64,000 bases of DNA from Bradyrhizobiaceae bacterium. Its GTDB lineage: Bacteria; Pseudomonadota; Alphaproteobacteria; Rhizobiales; Xanthobacteraceae. Both the position numbers and the translations under genes were made by a program. The stretch is from contig JADYXZ010000019.1 of assembly GCA_020853885.1 (NCBI GenBank), positions 744,001-808,000 on the forward strand, read 5' to 3'. How positions within the stretch are numbered: position 1 is the stretch's first letter; every line of letters begins with the position of its first letter. Below are positions 37,747-47,690 of the stretch, one piece after another. The notes under the pieces are model-generated. The model made no database searches, was not told the DNA's origin, and saw only the letters and a program-made list of their open reading frames with translations.

Positions 37747-38597
37747 ACGAGCAATCCTTGCGCCGGCGTCTCGGCGCCGCCGCGCACCAGTCCGATCAGC
37801 AGCGCAAACACCGCCGCGAGCAGAAATCCGTCGATACGGTCCATCATCCCGCCATGCCCCGGGATCAGCGTGCCGGCGTCCTTCACGCCGAAGTGCCGCT
37901 TCAAGGCCGATTCCAGAAGATCGCCGATCTGCGCCGCAACGACGATCACGAAGGCGACCAGGAGATGGATCGGCCGCCAGACAATTCCCGCAGCCAGCAC
38001 GACGGCGCTTCCGGCCGCCATCCCGGCGAGCGTCCCGCCGAGCGCGCCGGACCATGTCTTGTTCGGGCTGATCCGCGCCGCGAGCTTCGGCCCGCCGAAT
38101 GCCCGGCCGGTGAAGTATGCGCCAGTATCTTCCGCCCATACCACCGCAAAAAGCCACAAGATCGCGACAAGCCCGAACGCCGCGTCGTTCCGCAACATGA
38201 CGGCCGGAACCAGCACGGCCGCCGCATAGAAGACCCCGGCAAGCGCCCAGCCCCGGCGCGGATAGGTGCTCGCCGCCGCAATGCCGCTGCCGATCACGGC
38301 ACACACCAGGGCAATCGCGGGCGCGTTCATCGCAAGTGCGACCGCCATGCCGAGGATCGCAACGGCGCCGACCGCGGCCGGCAGCGCGCGCGGATCGGCT
38401 CCGACGACTCCTGTCCACTCCCACCAGACTGCAAGCGCAGCGAGCGTCCACGCGAACAGGAACACCGGCCCGCCGAGCCAGGCGGTGCCGAGCGCGAGCG
38501 CGACCAGCACGACGGCGGAGATCACGCGCAGGCGAAGATTGTTGGAGGCCGGCGTGACCGGTTTATCCGGTTCGGTCGGCGGGATCGCGTCGGCCAA
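37740..38597 (-). CDS. cdsA: phosphatidate cytidylyltransferase
   Basis: Makes CDP-diacylglycerol from phosphatidate and CTP in the inner membrane. It has about 285 residues and 8 hydrophobic segments, with the CDS signature in the C-terminal half (LKRHFGVKDAGTLIPGHGGMMDRIDG). The start is uncertain: a TTG at 38595-38597, just after the uppS stop, gives MADAIPPTEPD and is my choice. Longer versions run over uppS and lack a good start. Part of the rpsB-tsf-pyrH-frr-uppS-cdsA-dxr-rseP-bamA order. Confidence 0.93.
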   Translation of the reverse strand: MADAIPPTEPDKPVTPASNNLRLRVISAVVLVALALGTAWLGGPVFLFAWTLAALAVWWEWTGVVGADPRALPAAVGAVAILGMAVALAMNAPAIALVCAVIGSGIAAASTYPRRGWALAGVFYAAAVLVPAVMLRNDAAFGLVAILWLFAVVWAEDTGAYFTGRAFGGPKLAARISPNKTWSGALGGTLAGMAAGSAVVLAAGIVWRPIHLLVAFVIVVAAQIGDLLESALKRHFGVKDAGTLIPGHGGMMDRIDGFLLAAVFALLIGLVRGGAETPAQGLLVW

Positions 38598-38599
38598 GT

Positions 38600-39358
38600 T
38601 CAGGCCCTCGCCCGCGCGGTCAGGCCGCCGAAGCGGCGCTCGCGGCGATGAAATTCCTCGATGGCTTCTTCCAGCGCGGCGCGGTCGAAATCGGGCCAGT
38701 AGATCGGCAGCACGACAAATTCCGCATAGGCCGACTGCCACAGCAGGAAGTTCGACAGCCGCTGCTCGCCGCTCGTGCGGATGACGAGATCGGGGTCGGG
38801 CAGTCCGGTCGTCTGCAGATGTGCTTCGATGGTCGTCGCGTCGATGGAAGCAGGGTCGAGACGCCCTGCTGCCGCTTCCGCCGCGATGGCGCGCGCGGCG
38901 CCGACGATCTCCTGCCGGCCGCCATAGTTGAACGCGACCACGAGCGTGAGCTTGTCATTGTCCCTGGTCAGCGCCTCCGCTTCCGTGATGAGGCGCAGGA
39001 TCTCCGGATCGAGCCCCTCGCGGTCGCCGATTATCCGCACCCGCACGCCCGCCTCGTGCAGCTTCGCGAGGTCTTCCCGCACGAAGCGCTTGATCAGGAG
39101 CATCAGGTCGTTGATCTCCTGCTCCGGCCGCGACCAGTTTTCGGTGCTGAAGCTGTAGAGCGTCAGCACCTTGATGCCGAGCTCGCCCGCGTTGCGCACG
39201 GCCCGGCGCAGCGCCTCAACGCCGCGGCGGTGTCCCTCCGCCCGCGGCAGGCCGCGTGCAGTCGCCCAGCGTCCGTTGCCGTCCATGATGATGGCGACGT
39301 GCGCGGGCGCGGCGCGATCCTCGTCGGCGGGCGCGGGAGCAATGTCGGAAATGGACAT
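38600..39358 (-). CDS. uppS: undecaprenyl pyrophosphate synthase (isoprenyl transferase)
   Basis: Elongates farnesyl diphosphate with isopentenyl diphosphate into the C55 carrier lipid. At 252 residues it has catalytic Asp26 ([10 protein letters not shown]), [26 protein letters not shown] and [23 protein letters not shown], all cis-prenyltransferase blocks. It lies 20 bases after frr on the same strand. Confidence 0.96.
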   Translation of the reverse strand: MSISDIAPAPADEDRAAPAHVAIIMDGNGRWATARGLPRAEGHRRGVEALRRAVRNAGELGIKVLTLYSFSTENWSRPEQEINDLMLLIKRFVREDLAKLHEAGVRVRIIGDREGLDPEILRLITEAEALTRDNDKLTLVVAFNYGGRQEIVGAARAIAAEAAAGRLDPASIDATTIEAHLQTTGLPDPDLVIRTSGEQRLSNFLLWQSAYAEFVVLPIYWPDFDRAALEEAIEEFHRRERRFGGLTARARA

Positions 39359-39378
39359 TCGGCCTCTTCGCTCGCCCC

Positions 39379-39942
39379 TCAGACGGACATCACTTCTTTT
39401 TCTTTGCTTGCCAGCAGCTGATCGATCTCCGCGATCGATGCGTCCGTGGCTTTCTGCACTTCGGTCTCGTGCCGCTTGATCTCGTCCTCGCTGACGTGGC
39501 CATCCTTCTTCAGGTTCTTCAGATGATCGATGCCGTCGCGGCGAATGTGGCGAACGGCCACGCGCGCGGCCTCCGCATACTTATGTGCGACCTTGACCAG
39601 TTCCTGCCGGCGCTCCTGATTGAGCTCGGGAATGCGCAGGCGCAGGACCGCGCCTTCGGTCTGCGGGTTCAATCCGAGATTGGCGTCACGGATCGCCTTT
39701 TCCACCGCCTTCACATTGCCCTGATCCCAGACCTGCACGGACAGGAGCCGCGCCTCCGGCACGCTCACGGTCGCGACCTGGTTCAGCGGCATCGATTGCC
39801 CGTAAACTTCGACGTGAATGGGATCGAGCATGTTCGGCGACGCCCGGCCGGTCCGCAACCCGGAAAGCTCCTGCTTCAGCGCGCCGATTGCGCCCTGCAT
39901 GCGGCGTTTGAGTTCGGCGAGATCGAACGGTCCCGGTTTCAT
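39379..39942 (-). CDS. frr: ribosome recycling factor
   Basis: Splits post-termination ribosomes with EF-G. The 187-residue protein has [21 protein letters not shown] and the C-terminal helix blocks IRNIRRDG-like ([28 protein letters not shown]). It lies downstream of pyrH by 78 bases in the classic translation cluster. Confidence 0.97.
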   Translation of the reverse strand: MKPGPFDLAELKRRMQGAIGALKQELSGLRTGRASPNMLDPIHVEVYGQSMPLNQVATVSVPEARLLSVQVWDQGNVKAVEKAIRDANLGLNPQTEGAVLRLRIPELNQERRQELVKVAHKYAEAARVAVRHIRRDGIDHLKNLKKDGHVSEDEIKRHETEVQKATDASIAEIDQLLASKEKEVMSV

Positions 39943-40020
39943 CCTCCACCTCGTTGCTTTGCTTGCAGCCGATACCGGACCGGGGATGCGGCAAATCGAG
40001 CTTTGGCCATTGGCGCCGTC

Positions 40021-40737
40021 CTAGGGGACGACGGTCGTCAGCTTTCCTTCCCCGCGCACGGCGGCCGCAATCGCGCCCTCCCGGCGGATCGAAAAGACGA
40101 TGATAGGCAAGCTCGCGTCGCGGGCAAGCGCGAACGCCGCCGCATCCATCACCTTCAGATTCTTGGCCAAAGCCTCGTCGTGGGTGAGGCGGTCGTACCG
40201 CTTTGCCTTGGGGTTCTTCTTGGGGTCGGCGTCATAGACGCCATCCACGTTCGTGGCCTTCAGGATTGCGTCGCACTGGAGCTCGGCCGCGCGCAATGCC
40301 GCGCTCGTATCGGTGGTGAAGAAGGGATTCCCCGTGCCGCCGCCAAGCACGACGATCCGTCCCTCGCTCAGATGCTTGAGGCCCCGCTGCCGCGCATAAG
40401 GCTCGCAGATCGTCGGCATCGGCACCGCCGACATGACGCGCGCCGCAGCCCCCGCCTTCTCGATCGCGTCGCCGAGCGCGAGCGCGTTGATGACGGTCGC
40501 GAGCATACCCATCTGATCGGCGGTCGCACGGTCGATGCCCGACACGGCAATCGTCGCGCCGCGGAGGAAATTTCCGCCGCCGACCATGATCGCCAGCTCG
40601 ACCCCGAGCCCGCGCGCATCGGCGAGATCCTTGGCGAAGTGCGCAAGCACCTTCGGATCGAACCCGATGTGCTCGCCGCCCATCAGGGCTTCCCCCGATA
40701 CCTTCACGAGCACTCGGCGGTACGCGGGCTTGCCCAT
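40021..40737 (-). CDS. pyrH: uridylate kinase
   Basis: Phosphorylates UMP to UDP; hexameric and allosterically controlled in bacteria. The 238-residue amino-acid-kinase-fold protein has VLVKVSGEALMG, MVGGGNFLRG, DRATADQMGMLATVINALALGDAIE and GGTGNPFFTTDTSAALRAAE. Between tsf and frr, as in most bacteria. Confidence 0.97.
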   Translation of the reverse strand: MGKPAYRRVLVKVSGEALMGGEHIGFDPKVLAHFAKDLADARGLGVELAIMVGGGNFLRGATIAVSGIDRATADQMGMLATVINALALGDAIEKAGAAARVMSAVPMPTICEPYARQRGLKHLSEGRIVVLGGGTGNPFFTTDTSAALRAAELQCDAILKATNVDGVYDADPKKNPKAKRYDRLTHDEALAKNLKVMDAAAFALARDASLPIIVFSIRREGAIAAAVRGEGKLTTVVP

Positions 40738-40761
40738 GGCCTTCGCCCCCGAAAAATGACG

Positions 40762-41685
40762 TCAGTTCGTCTTCGCCGCCGCTGCAACCTCGGCCGCGAA
40801 ATCCTGCTCCTGCTTCTCCACCCCTTCGCCGAGGGCGAATCGCAGGAACCCGCCGATCTTAATCGGTGCGCCGGCCTGTCCCTCGGTCTCTTTCAGCGCC
40901 TGCGCCACCGACTTCGACGGGTCGTGCACAAATGCCTGATCGACAAGGCAGACTTCCTTGTAGAAGGTCTTCAGCCCGCTCTCGACGATCTTCTCGATGA
41001 CGTTCGCGGGCTTGCCCGACGCCTGCGCCTTCTCGGAGAGCACCGCGCGCTCCCGGTCGATCGTCGCTTTGTCGAGGCCGGACGAATCCACGGCCTGCGG
41101 GTTCGCCGCCGCGACGTGCATCGCAAGCTTGCGCCCGATCTCGGCGAGCACATCCGGTTTGCCCTTCGATTCCAGCGCGACGAGCACGCCGATCTTGCCG
41201 AGGCCGTCGGCAACGGAGCTGTGAACGTAGCTGCCGATCGCACCTTCGCCGGCGGAGAGCGATGCCGCCCGGCGCAGCGTCATGTTCTCGCCGATCGTGG
41301 CGATCGCCGAGGCGATCGCCTCGTCGACCGTCTGGCCACCGATCTTGACCGCCTTCAGCTTTTCGACGTCCGTCGAGTTGTGCAGCGCCGCCTGCGCGAT
41401 GAGCTTGACCAGGCCCTGGAACTGCTCGTTGCGCGCAACGAAGTCGGTCTCCGAATTGACCTCGACGAGCACACCCTTGGTCTTCTCGACGACCGCGCCG
41501 ATGAGCCCTTCCGCGGCGACGCGGCCGGATTTCTTCGCGGCCTTGGCAAGGCCCTTCTTGCGCAGCCAATCGACGGCCGCCTCGATGTCGCCCTTGGTCT
41601 CCACCAGGGCGGCTTTCGAGTCCATCATGCCCGCGCCGGTCTTGTCGCGGAGTTCCTTGACGAGGCTTGCGGTAATCTCAACCAT
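40762..41685 (-). CDS. tsf: elongation factor Ts
   Basis: Nucleotide exchange factor for EF-Tu. The 307-residue protein starts with the UBA-like domain ([37 protein letters not shown]) followed by the conserved VAAEGLIG and [10 protein letters not shown], then the two alpha/beta subdomains. Located 9 bases downstream of rpsB. Confidence 0.97.
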   Translation of the reverse strand: MVEITASLVKELRDKTGAGMMDSKAALVETKGDIEAAVDWLRKKGLAKAAKKSGRVAAEGLIGAVVEKTKGVLVEVNSETDFVARNEQFQGLVKLIAQAALHNSTDVEKLKAVKIGGQTVDEAIASAIATIGENMTLRRAASLSAGEGAIGSYVHSSVADGLGKIGVLVALESKGKPDVLAEIGRKLAMHVAAANPQAVDSSGLDKATIDRERAVLSEKAQASGKPANVIEKIVESGLKTFYKEVCLVDQAFVHDPSKSVAQALKETEGQAGAPIKIGGFLRFALGEGVEKQEQDFAAEVAAAAKTN

Positions 41686-41694
41686 GATCTGTCC

Positions 41695-42693
41695 TCACTC
41701 GGCCTCGGCCGTGATCGTCTTCGCCTGTGCGATCCAGCCTTCGACGCGCCCCGGCAGACCAACGGTCTCGCCGATGCCGTGCGCGTCCTTCTGTCCGAGT
41801 CCGGCGATCTGCCAGTAGTGGAAGATGCCGAGATCGTTGAGTTGCTTCTCAACCGCTGGGCTGACGCCGGGGAGTTTCTTGAGGTCGTCGGGCGCGCCGC
41901 GCGGGCCCGGAAGCTGCTCGAAGCCCCATTCCGGCTCCTTCGGCAGTTCCTCGCGGATCACCGGCTTTTCCGCCGCGCCGAGATCGATGCCGAGCTCGGC
42001 CTGTCCGCGGGAAATGCCGTCGATCGCAGCCTTGGCGACGAGATCGGTGTAGAGCGCAATCGCGCGGCCGGCGTCGTCGTTGCCCGGCACCGGGAAGGTG
42101 ATGCCGTCCGGATCGCAGTTGGTGTCGACGATCGCCGCCACCGGAATGCCGAGACGGCGCGCTTCCTTGATGGCGATGTCTTCCTTGTTGGTGTCGATCA
42201 CGAACAGGAGGTCGGGAATGCCGCCCATGTCGCGGATGCCGCCGAGCGACCGCTCGAGCTTTTCCTTCTCGCGGGCAAGCGTGAGCCGCTCCTTCTTCGT
42301 GTAGCCGGCCGCGGCTTCGCTGCTGAGCATCTCTTCGATCTGCTTCAACCGCGCGATCGAGTGCGAGATCGTCTTCCAGTTGGTCAGCGTGCCGCCGAGC
42401 CAGCGCGAGTTGACATAGTATTGCGCGCTGCGCTTGGCCGCGTCGGCAATGGCGTCCGAAGCCTGCCGCTTGGTGCCGACGAAGAGGATGCGGCCGCCGC
42501 GCGCGACCGTGTCGGAGATCGCCTGCAGCGCACGGTGCAGCATCGGCACCGTCTGCGCGAGGTCGATGATGTGGATGTTGTTCCGCGTGCCGAAGATGTA
42601 CTGAGCCATCTTCGGGTTCCAGCGGTGGGCCTGATGGCCGAAATGAACGCCAGCTTCCAAGAGCTGGCGCATCGAGTAGTCGGGAAGCGCCAT
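41695..42693 (-). CDS. rpsB: 30S ribosomal protein S2 with C-terminal extension
   Basis: The first about 235 residues are ordinary uS2 ([27 protein letters not shown]-like [41 protein letters not shown]). About 95 more residues follow, including [24 protein letters not shown], which looks like a helix-hairpin-helix-type module as found in Rhizobiales S2 (332 residues in all against about 240 in E. coli). The ATG at 42691-42693 has a GGAG site upstream; an upstream in-frame ATG two codons earlier and longer forms are less likely. Confidence 0.95.
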   Translation of the reverse strand: MALPDYSMRQLLEAGVHFGHQAHRWNPKMAQYIFGTRNNIHIIDLAQTVPMLHRALQAISDTVARGGRILFVGTKRQASDAIADAAKRSAQYYVNSRWLGGTLTNWKTISHSIARLKQIEEMLSSEAAAGYTKKERLTLAREKEKLERSLGGIRDMGGIPDLLFVIDTNKEDIAIKEARRLGIPVAAIVDTNCDPDGITFPVPGNDDAGRAIALYTDLVAKAAIDGISRGQAELGIDLGAAEKPVIREELPKEPEWGFEQLPGPRGAPDDLKKLPGVSPAVEKQLNDLGIFHYWQIAGLGQKDAHGIGETVGLPGRVEGWIAQAKTITAEAE

Positions 42694-42869
42694 TGTCATT
42701 CTCCGGTTGAACCGCCGCGGGCCCGTGAGCACTGCGGATTGCAGCGCCACCGGATGGCCAAGAGCCTCGGCCCGCGTGTGGAATGGGCGCGCTTATAGCG
42801 GCGCGGTTGCGCGATTGCAAGCGGCAGCCGCCGGCCGGAAAGCGAAGTTTCGTCTTGGAATCCAATAGT

Positions 42870-43463
42870 TTAACGAAAGATTCCGCCCGGTCCGAACAGC
42901 CACCAGAGGGCGACGTGGGTCGGCGTCATCACGCAAAGCGGGATCACCACCATCACGATCGCAAAATAGAGGCGCGGCGAGATTCTCGTCTGCGGCTTCT
43001 CGCCGGGACCGAACGCCCAGTTGATGTTCTTCTCCGGGTCTGTGAACAGATAGCAGATGAGGAGCACGATCCAGGTCAGCGCGACCTGCAGCGGGAAGGC
43101 GTCCGGCTCATAGCCGAACTTCCACATCATCCAGAACCAGGTCGGCGGCAGCGCAAGGTGGAAGAGCGAGATCAGCCGCAGCCACAGCGGCCACCGCGGA
43201 TCGAACATGTAGCTCGTGAGCCCGAAGCGCCCGAGCAGGATGAAGTCGAGCGTCCAGAACAGCTCGAGCGGCAGCACGCCCACCGCTGGCATGCTTGCGA
43301 GCAGCGGCCACTCGAAGATCACGGCCGCGGCCGTGAAGAACAGCGCGATATCGGAGAGCCAGAGGAAATTCGACACGCCGTAGCGCGGCCAATAGACGAC
43401 GATCAGGAAGGGAGTGAAAACGCCGTAGGCGATCTTCAGCCACAGCGGGATCAGGCCCTCCAT
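42870..43463 (-). CDS. conserved polytopic membrane protein of unknown function
   Basis: A 197-residue protein with about five or six hydrophobic segments, rich in Trp and Pro (PLWLKIAYGVFTPFLIVVYWPRYG; LPPTWFWMMWKFGYEPDAFPLQ). No motif that I can assign. The start ATG overlaps the dnaE stop (ATGA), so it is co-translated with dnaE but probably unrelated in function. Divergent transport toward rpsB ends at a TAA at 42870; the 176-base gap beyond probably contains the rpsB promoter. Confidence 0.75.
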   Translation of the reverse strand: MEGLIPLWLKIAYGVFTPFLIVVYWPRYGVSNFLWLSDIALFFTAAAVIFEWPLLASMPAVGVLPLELFWTLDFILLGRFGLTSYMFDPRWPLWLRLISLFHLALPPTWFWMMWKFGYEPDAFPLQVALTWIVLLICYLFTDPEKNINWAFGPGEKPQTRISPRLYFAIVMVVIPLCVMTPTHVALWWLFGPGGIFR

Positions 43464-46400
43464 CAGAGCGCCTCGACCTCCACGACGCCCGGCACCGCCT
43501 TCATCGCTCCCGCGACTTGCGGCGAGACCGGATAGCGGCCGGGAAGTTTCACCTCGACTTCCGCGCCGTTCTCGAGGCGCAGCACGATGCTGACCTCCCC
43601 CGCGCCTTCCGCGCGCCCGTTTGCGCCGCCGTTCAGCCGCTTCGCCACAAGCTCGATCGGGTCTGCGGATTCGAGGAACACGCGCAGGCCGCGCTGCGTC
43701 TTGGCTGCTGCTTCGTCGAGCGACTCGACGTTGTTGATCCGCACGCGCACGTCGTCGCCCTGCGCTTCCGCTGCGACTTGCAGGAGCACGGCCGAGCCGG
43801 GTTCGAGGAGATCGCGGAACTGCGCGAGCCCTTCGGAGAAGATCACCGCTTCATAGTGACCGGTCGGATCGGAAAGCCCGAGCACGCCCATCTTCGTCCC
43901 GGTCTTGGTGCGCCGCTCCACGCGCGAGACGACGCTTGCCGCGAGCCGTCCGGCACCGGCTCCAGCTTTCACGTTCCTGGCAAACTCCGTCCACGGCTGC
44001 ACCCGAAGCCGCTTCAAAGCTGTCGTGTAGTCGTCGAGCGGATGGCCGGACAGGAAGAAACCAATCGCTTCATATTCCCGGTTCAGCCGCTCCGTCGGCA
44101 GCCATTCCTCCACTTCGTTCACGCGCAGCACGACCTGCGCTTCGCTGGCGCCGAAGAGCTCGGATTGCCCGGTCGCCGCATCGGCGCCCGCGCGCTGCGC
44201 GTGCGACAGCATCGCGTCCACCGCGCCGAACACCCGCGCCCGGTTCGGCTCAAGGCCGTCGAACGCCCCCGCCGCCGCGAGGCTTTCCAGCATCCGCTTG
44301 TTCACGGCGCGCGCATCGATCCGGCCCGCGAAATCGGCAAGGTCCTTGAACGGCTTGTCGCCGCGCGCCTGCACGATCGCATCGACCGCGTGTCCGCCGA
44401 CGCCGCGCAAAGCCGCGAGCGAATAGATGATGCTGCCGTCCGCGACCAGGAATTCCCGCCCCGAGCGGTTCACCGACGGCGGCTCGACCTTGATCCCCTG
44501 CCGCTCGGCCTCGCGGCGGAACTCCGCGAGCTTGTCCGTGTTGCCCATGTCGAGCGTCATCGACGCCGCCAGCAACTCGACTGGATAGTTCGCCTTGAGA
44601 TAGGCGGTCTGGTAGGCGACCAGCGCATAGGCCGCTGCATGGCTCTTGTTGAAGCCGTAGTCGGCGAACCGCTGCAAGAGGTCGAAAATCTCGTCCGCCT
44701 TGTCGCGGGAAACGCCGCGCTCGGTCGCGCCGGTGACGAAGCGCTCGCGCTGCGCGACCATCTCCTTCCTGATCTTCTTGCCCATGGCGCGCCGCAGGAG
44801 ATCGGCTTCGCCGAGCGAATAGCCGGCCAGCACCTGCGCAATCTGCATCACCTGTTCCTGGTAGATGATGACGCCGAAGGTCTCCTTCAGGATCGGCTCG
44901 AGCTTCGGGTGGATGTAGTCCGGCTTCTCCTGCTCGTGCTTGCGCGCGTTGTAGGTCGGGATGTTCGCCATCGGCCCCGGACGGTAGAGCGCGACCAGCG
45001 CGATGATGTCCTCGAAACGGTCCGGGCGCATCTCGATCAGCGCCTTGCGCATGCCCGCGCTTTCCAGTTGGAACACGCCGACCGTCTCGCCGCGCGACAG
45101 CATCTCGTAGGTTTTCTTGTCGTCGAGCGGAGTCTTGTCGATCTCCAGCGCGATCCCGCGCGCTGCGAGCAGCCGCACCGCGGTTTCCAATACCGTCAGC
45201 GTCTTCAGCCCAAGGAAGTCGAATTTGACGAGACCCGCCGCCTCCACCCACTTCATGTTGAACTGGGTGACCTGCATGTCCGAGCGCGGATCGCGATAGA
45301 GCGGGATCAGTTCCGCAAGTGGCCGGTCGCCGATCACGATGCCGGCGGCATGCGTCGAGGCGTGGCGATAAAGCCCTTCCAGCTTGAGCGCGATGTCGAA
45401 GAGCCGCCCAACCCGCGGGTCCTCCTCGCGCGCCTGCTCGAAGCGCGGCTCGCCCTCGATCGCCTTGGCGAGCGTCACGGGCGCCGCCGGATTGAACGGC
45501 ACGAGCTTGCAGAGCTTGTCCACCTGCCCGTAGGGCATTTCCAGCACGCGGCCGACGTCGCGCAGCACGCCCCTCGCCTGCAGGGTGCCGAAAGTGATGA
45601 TCTGCGCTACCTGATCGCGTCCGTAGCGTTCCTGCACGTAGCGGATCACCTCGTCGCGCCGCTCCTGGCAGAAGTCGATATCGAAATCCGGCATCGACAC
45701 GCGCTCGGGATTGAGGAAGCGCTCGAACAGCAGCCCGAAGCGGATCGGATCGAGATCGGTGATCGTGAGCGCATAGGCGACGACCGACCCCGCGCCCGAC
45801 CCACGGCCTGGTCCGACCGGAATCTTCTGCGCCTTCGCCCACTGGATGAAGTCGGCAACGATCAGGAAGTAGCCGGCATATTTCATGCGGCCGATGACGT
45901 TCAGCTCGAACTCCAGCCGCTCCCGGTATTCCTGCTCGGTATGTCCCTCGGCGATGCCGTGAGTCGCGATCCGCTCGCTGAGGCCAGCGTCGGCGCGCTT
46001 GCGCAGTTCCGCCACTTCGTCAGCCTTGCGCTCGCCGCCGGTGAACCGCGGCAGGATCGGGTTGCGCGTCTTCGGCCGGTAAGCGCACCGCCGCGCGATC
46101 TCCACCGTGGAGGCGAGCGCCTCCGGCAGGTCGGCGAACAGCTCCATCATCTCGGCGCGCGTCTTGAAGCGGTGCTCGGGCGAAAGCTGGCGGCGGTCGC
46201 TCTCCGCAACGATCCGGCCCTCTGCGATCGCGAGCAGCGCATCCTGCGCCTCGTGGTCGTCGCGTTCTGCAAAGAAGGGTTCGTTGGTCGCAACGAGCGG
46301 CAGGCCGGCGGAATAGGCAAGCTCGATCAGCGCCGGCTCGGCGATCCGCTCCTGCTCCATCCCGTGCCGCTGCAGCTCCACATAGAGCCGCCCCGGATAG

Positions 46401-46912
46401 ATCGCCGCGAGTTGCTCAAGCCGCGCCCTGGCGACTTCTAGCCGCCCCGCCACGATCGCGCCGTCGAGCACGCCGTCCGGGCCGCCCGTAAGGGCGATCA
46501 AGCCGTCGGCCCGCTCAGCGAGCCACGCAAACTTCACATGCGAAGACTCCGTATCCTCCACCTCCAGGAAGCTGCGGGACACGAGCGCCATGAGATTGCG
46601 GTAGCCCGCTTCGCTCGCCGCAAGCAGCACGAGGCGCGGCAGCCGGACGGCCTTGTGCTGGCCCGCTCCATTCCGCTGCTGCGGCTCGCCGAAATCCACG
46701 GCCAAGGCGCAGCCGATGATCGGCTGAATGCCCGCCGACGCCATCTTCTCCGAGAATTCGAGCGCCCCGAACAGATTGCCGGTGTCGGTCAGCGCCAGCG
46801 CCGGCTGCTTGTCCGCCTTGGCAAGCTCCGCCAGCCGCGCGATCGGCAGCGCCCCTTCGAGCAGCGAAAACGAAGAGTGCACGTGCAGATGGACAAATCC
46901 GGGACCTGGCAT
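43463..46912 (-). CDS. dnaE: DNA polymerase III alpha subunit (replicative)
   Basis: Catalytic subunit of the chromosomal replicase. The 1149-residue protein has an N-terminal PHP domain (FVHLHVHSSFSLLEGA, His8/10/12), IPVGPGRGSGAGSVVAYAL, and catalytic aspartates in PDFDIDF (Asp409, Asp411, third acidic near 560). Further on are the fingers block GVIIYQEQVMQIAQVLAGYSLGEADLLRRAMGKK, a tandem HhH region, and a C-terminal OB domain. Its length and the GYSLGEAD block fit DnaE1, not the error-prone DnaE2. Overlaps the downstream membrane-protein gene. Confidence 0.96.
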   Translation of the reverse strand: MPGPGFVHLHVHSSFSLLEGALPIARLAELAKADKQPALALTDTGNLFGALEFSEKMASAGIQPIIGCALAVDFGEPQQRNGAGQHKAVRLPRLVLLAASEAGYRNLMALVSRSFLEVEDTESSHVKFAWLAERADGLIALTGGPDGVLDGAIVAGRLEVARARLEQLAAIYPGRLYVELQRHGMEQERIAEPALIELAYSAGLPLVATNEPFFAERDDHEAQDALLAIAEGRIVAESDRRQLSPEHRFKTRAEMMELFADLPEALASTVEIARRCAYRPKTRNPILPRFTGGERKADEVAELRKRADAGLSERIATHGIAEGHTEQEYRERLEFELNVIGRMKYAGYFLIVADFIQWAKAQKIPVGPGRGSGAGSVVAYALTITDLDPIRFGLLFERFLNPERVSMPDFDIDFCQERRDEVIRYVQERYGRDQVAQIITFGTLQARGVLRDVGRVLEMPYGQVDKLCKLVPFNPAAPVTLAKAIEGEPRFEQAREEDPRVGRLFDIALKLEGLYRHASTHAAGIVIGDRPLAELIPLYRDPRSDMQVTQFNMKWVEAAGLVKFDFLGLKTLTVLETAVRLLAARGIALEIDKTPLDDKKTYEMLSRGETVGVFQLESAGMRKALIEMRPDRFEDIIALVALYRPGPMANIPTYNARKHEQEKPDYIHPKLEPILKETFGVIIYQEQVMQIAQVLAGYSLGEADLLRRAMGKKIRKEMVAQRERFVTGATERGVSRDKADEIFDLLQRFADYGFNKSHAAAYALVAYQTAYLKANYPVELLAASMTLDMGNTDKLAEFRREAERQGIKVEPPSVNRSGREFLVADGSIIYSLAALRGVGGHAVDAIVQARGDKPFKDLADFAGRIDARAVNKRMLESLAAAGAFDGLEPNRARVFGAVDAMLSHAQRAGADAATGQSELFGASEAQVVLRVNEVEEWLPTERLNREYEAIGFFLSGHPLDDYTTALKRLRVQPWTEFARNVKAGAGAGRLAASVVSRVERRTKTGTKMGVLGLSDPTGHYEAVIFSEGLAQFRDLLEPGSAVLLQVAAEAQGDDVRVRINNVESLDEAAAKTQRGLRVFLESADPIELVAKRLNGGANGRAEGAGEVSIVLRLENGAEVEVKLPGRYPVSPQVAGAMKAVPGVVEVEAL

Positions 46913-46999
46913 TCGCTGCTCCGACTCCGACCCGCCGAAACTAGCCGCCTTTCCCCGACTCCCGCGAGGCGGCGCGACACTGCCGCTGTGGACAGTGGT

Positions 47000-47686
47000 T
47001 CAGTCGAGCTCGACGACGCGACCCTCGCGGATCGTCACGCGCCGGTTCATCCGCGCCGCCAGATCATGATTGTGCGTCGCGATCACCGCTGCAAGCTCCG
47101 TGGCGTCCACGAGCTTCGTCAGCGCATCGAACACGTGTCCCGCCGTGTGCGGATCGAGGTTCCCGGTCGGCTCGTCGGCGAGCAGGATGCGCGGGGCGTT
47201 GGCGACCGCACGCGCGATCGCCACCCGCTGCTGCTCGCCGCCGGAAAGTTCCGCCGGCCGGTGCTCCAGCCGCTCGCCGAGCCCGAGGAAGGCGAGCAGC
47301 TCCGCCGCGCGCTTCCTCGCCTCGTCTTTGGCAAGCCCGCGGATCATCTGCGGCAGCATCACGTTTTCCAGCGCCGAGAATTCCGGCAGCAGGTGGTGGA
47401 ACTGATAGACGAAGCCGATGTCCGTGCGCCGGATCGCCGTGCGCTCCGAATCCGGCAGCCGCGTGGTCGGCCGCCCACCGACATAAACCTCGCCTGCGTC
47501 CGGATGCTCGAGCAGACCGGAAATGTGCAGGAGCGTCGACTTGCCGGCGCCCGACGGCCCGATCAGCGCCACCGACTCGCCCGGCCATACTTCAAGCGAG
47601 GCGCCGTCGAGGATCACGATCTCGGACTCGCCCTGCGGATAGCGGCGCTCGATCTCCTCCAGTTGCAGCGCGGGCGCTTCGTTCAT
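47000..47686 (-). CDS. lolD: lipoprotein-releasing ABC transporter ATPase LolD
   Basis: ATPase of the LolCDE complex that extracts outer-membrane lipoproteins from the inner membrane. The 228-residue protein has Walker [10 protein letters not shown] (about 43-51), [18 protein letters not shown]-type Q-loop region ([11 protein letters not shown]), signature [14 protein letters not shown], Walker [14 protein letters not shown] and a His switch (ATHNHDLA). It starts 4 bases after the permease gene stop. Confidence 0.95.
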   Translation of the reverse strand: MNEAPALQLEEIERRYPQGESEIVILDGASLEVWPGESVALIGPSGAGKSTLLHISGLLEHPDAGEVYVGGRPTTRLPDSERTAIRRTDIGFVYQFHHLLPEFSALENVMLPQMIRGLAKDEARKRAAELLAFLGLGERLEHRPAELSGGEQQRVAIARAVANAPRILLADEPTGNLDPHTAGHVFDALTKLVDATELAAVIATHNHDLAARMNRRVTIREGRVVELD

Positions 47687-47690
47687 GCGC

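Noticed and set aside
39469-42798. 1109-residue plus-strand open frame across frr, pyrH, tsf and rpsB
   Set aside because: Shadow of four well-identified minus-strand genes; composition is Arg/His/Asp-rich with no motif.
43517-46441. 974-residue plus-strand open frame opposite dnaE
   Set aside because: Antisense shadow of dnaE, whose own frame is complete and full of motifs.
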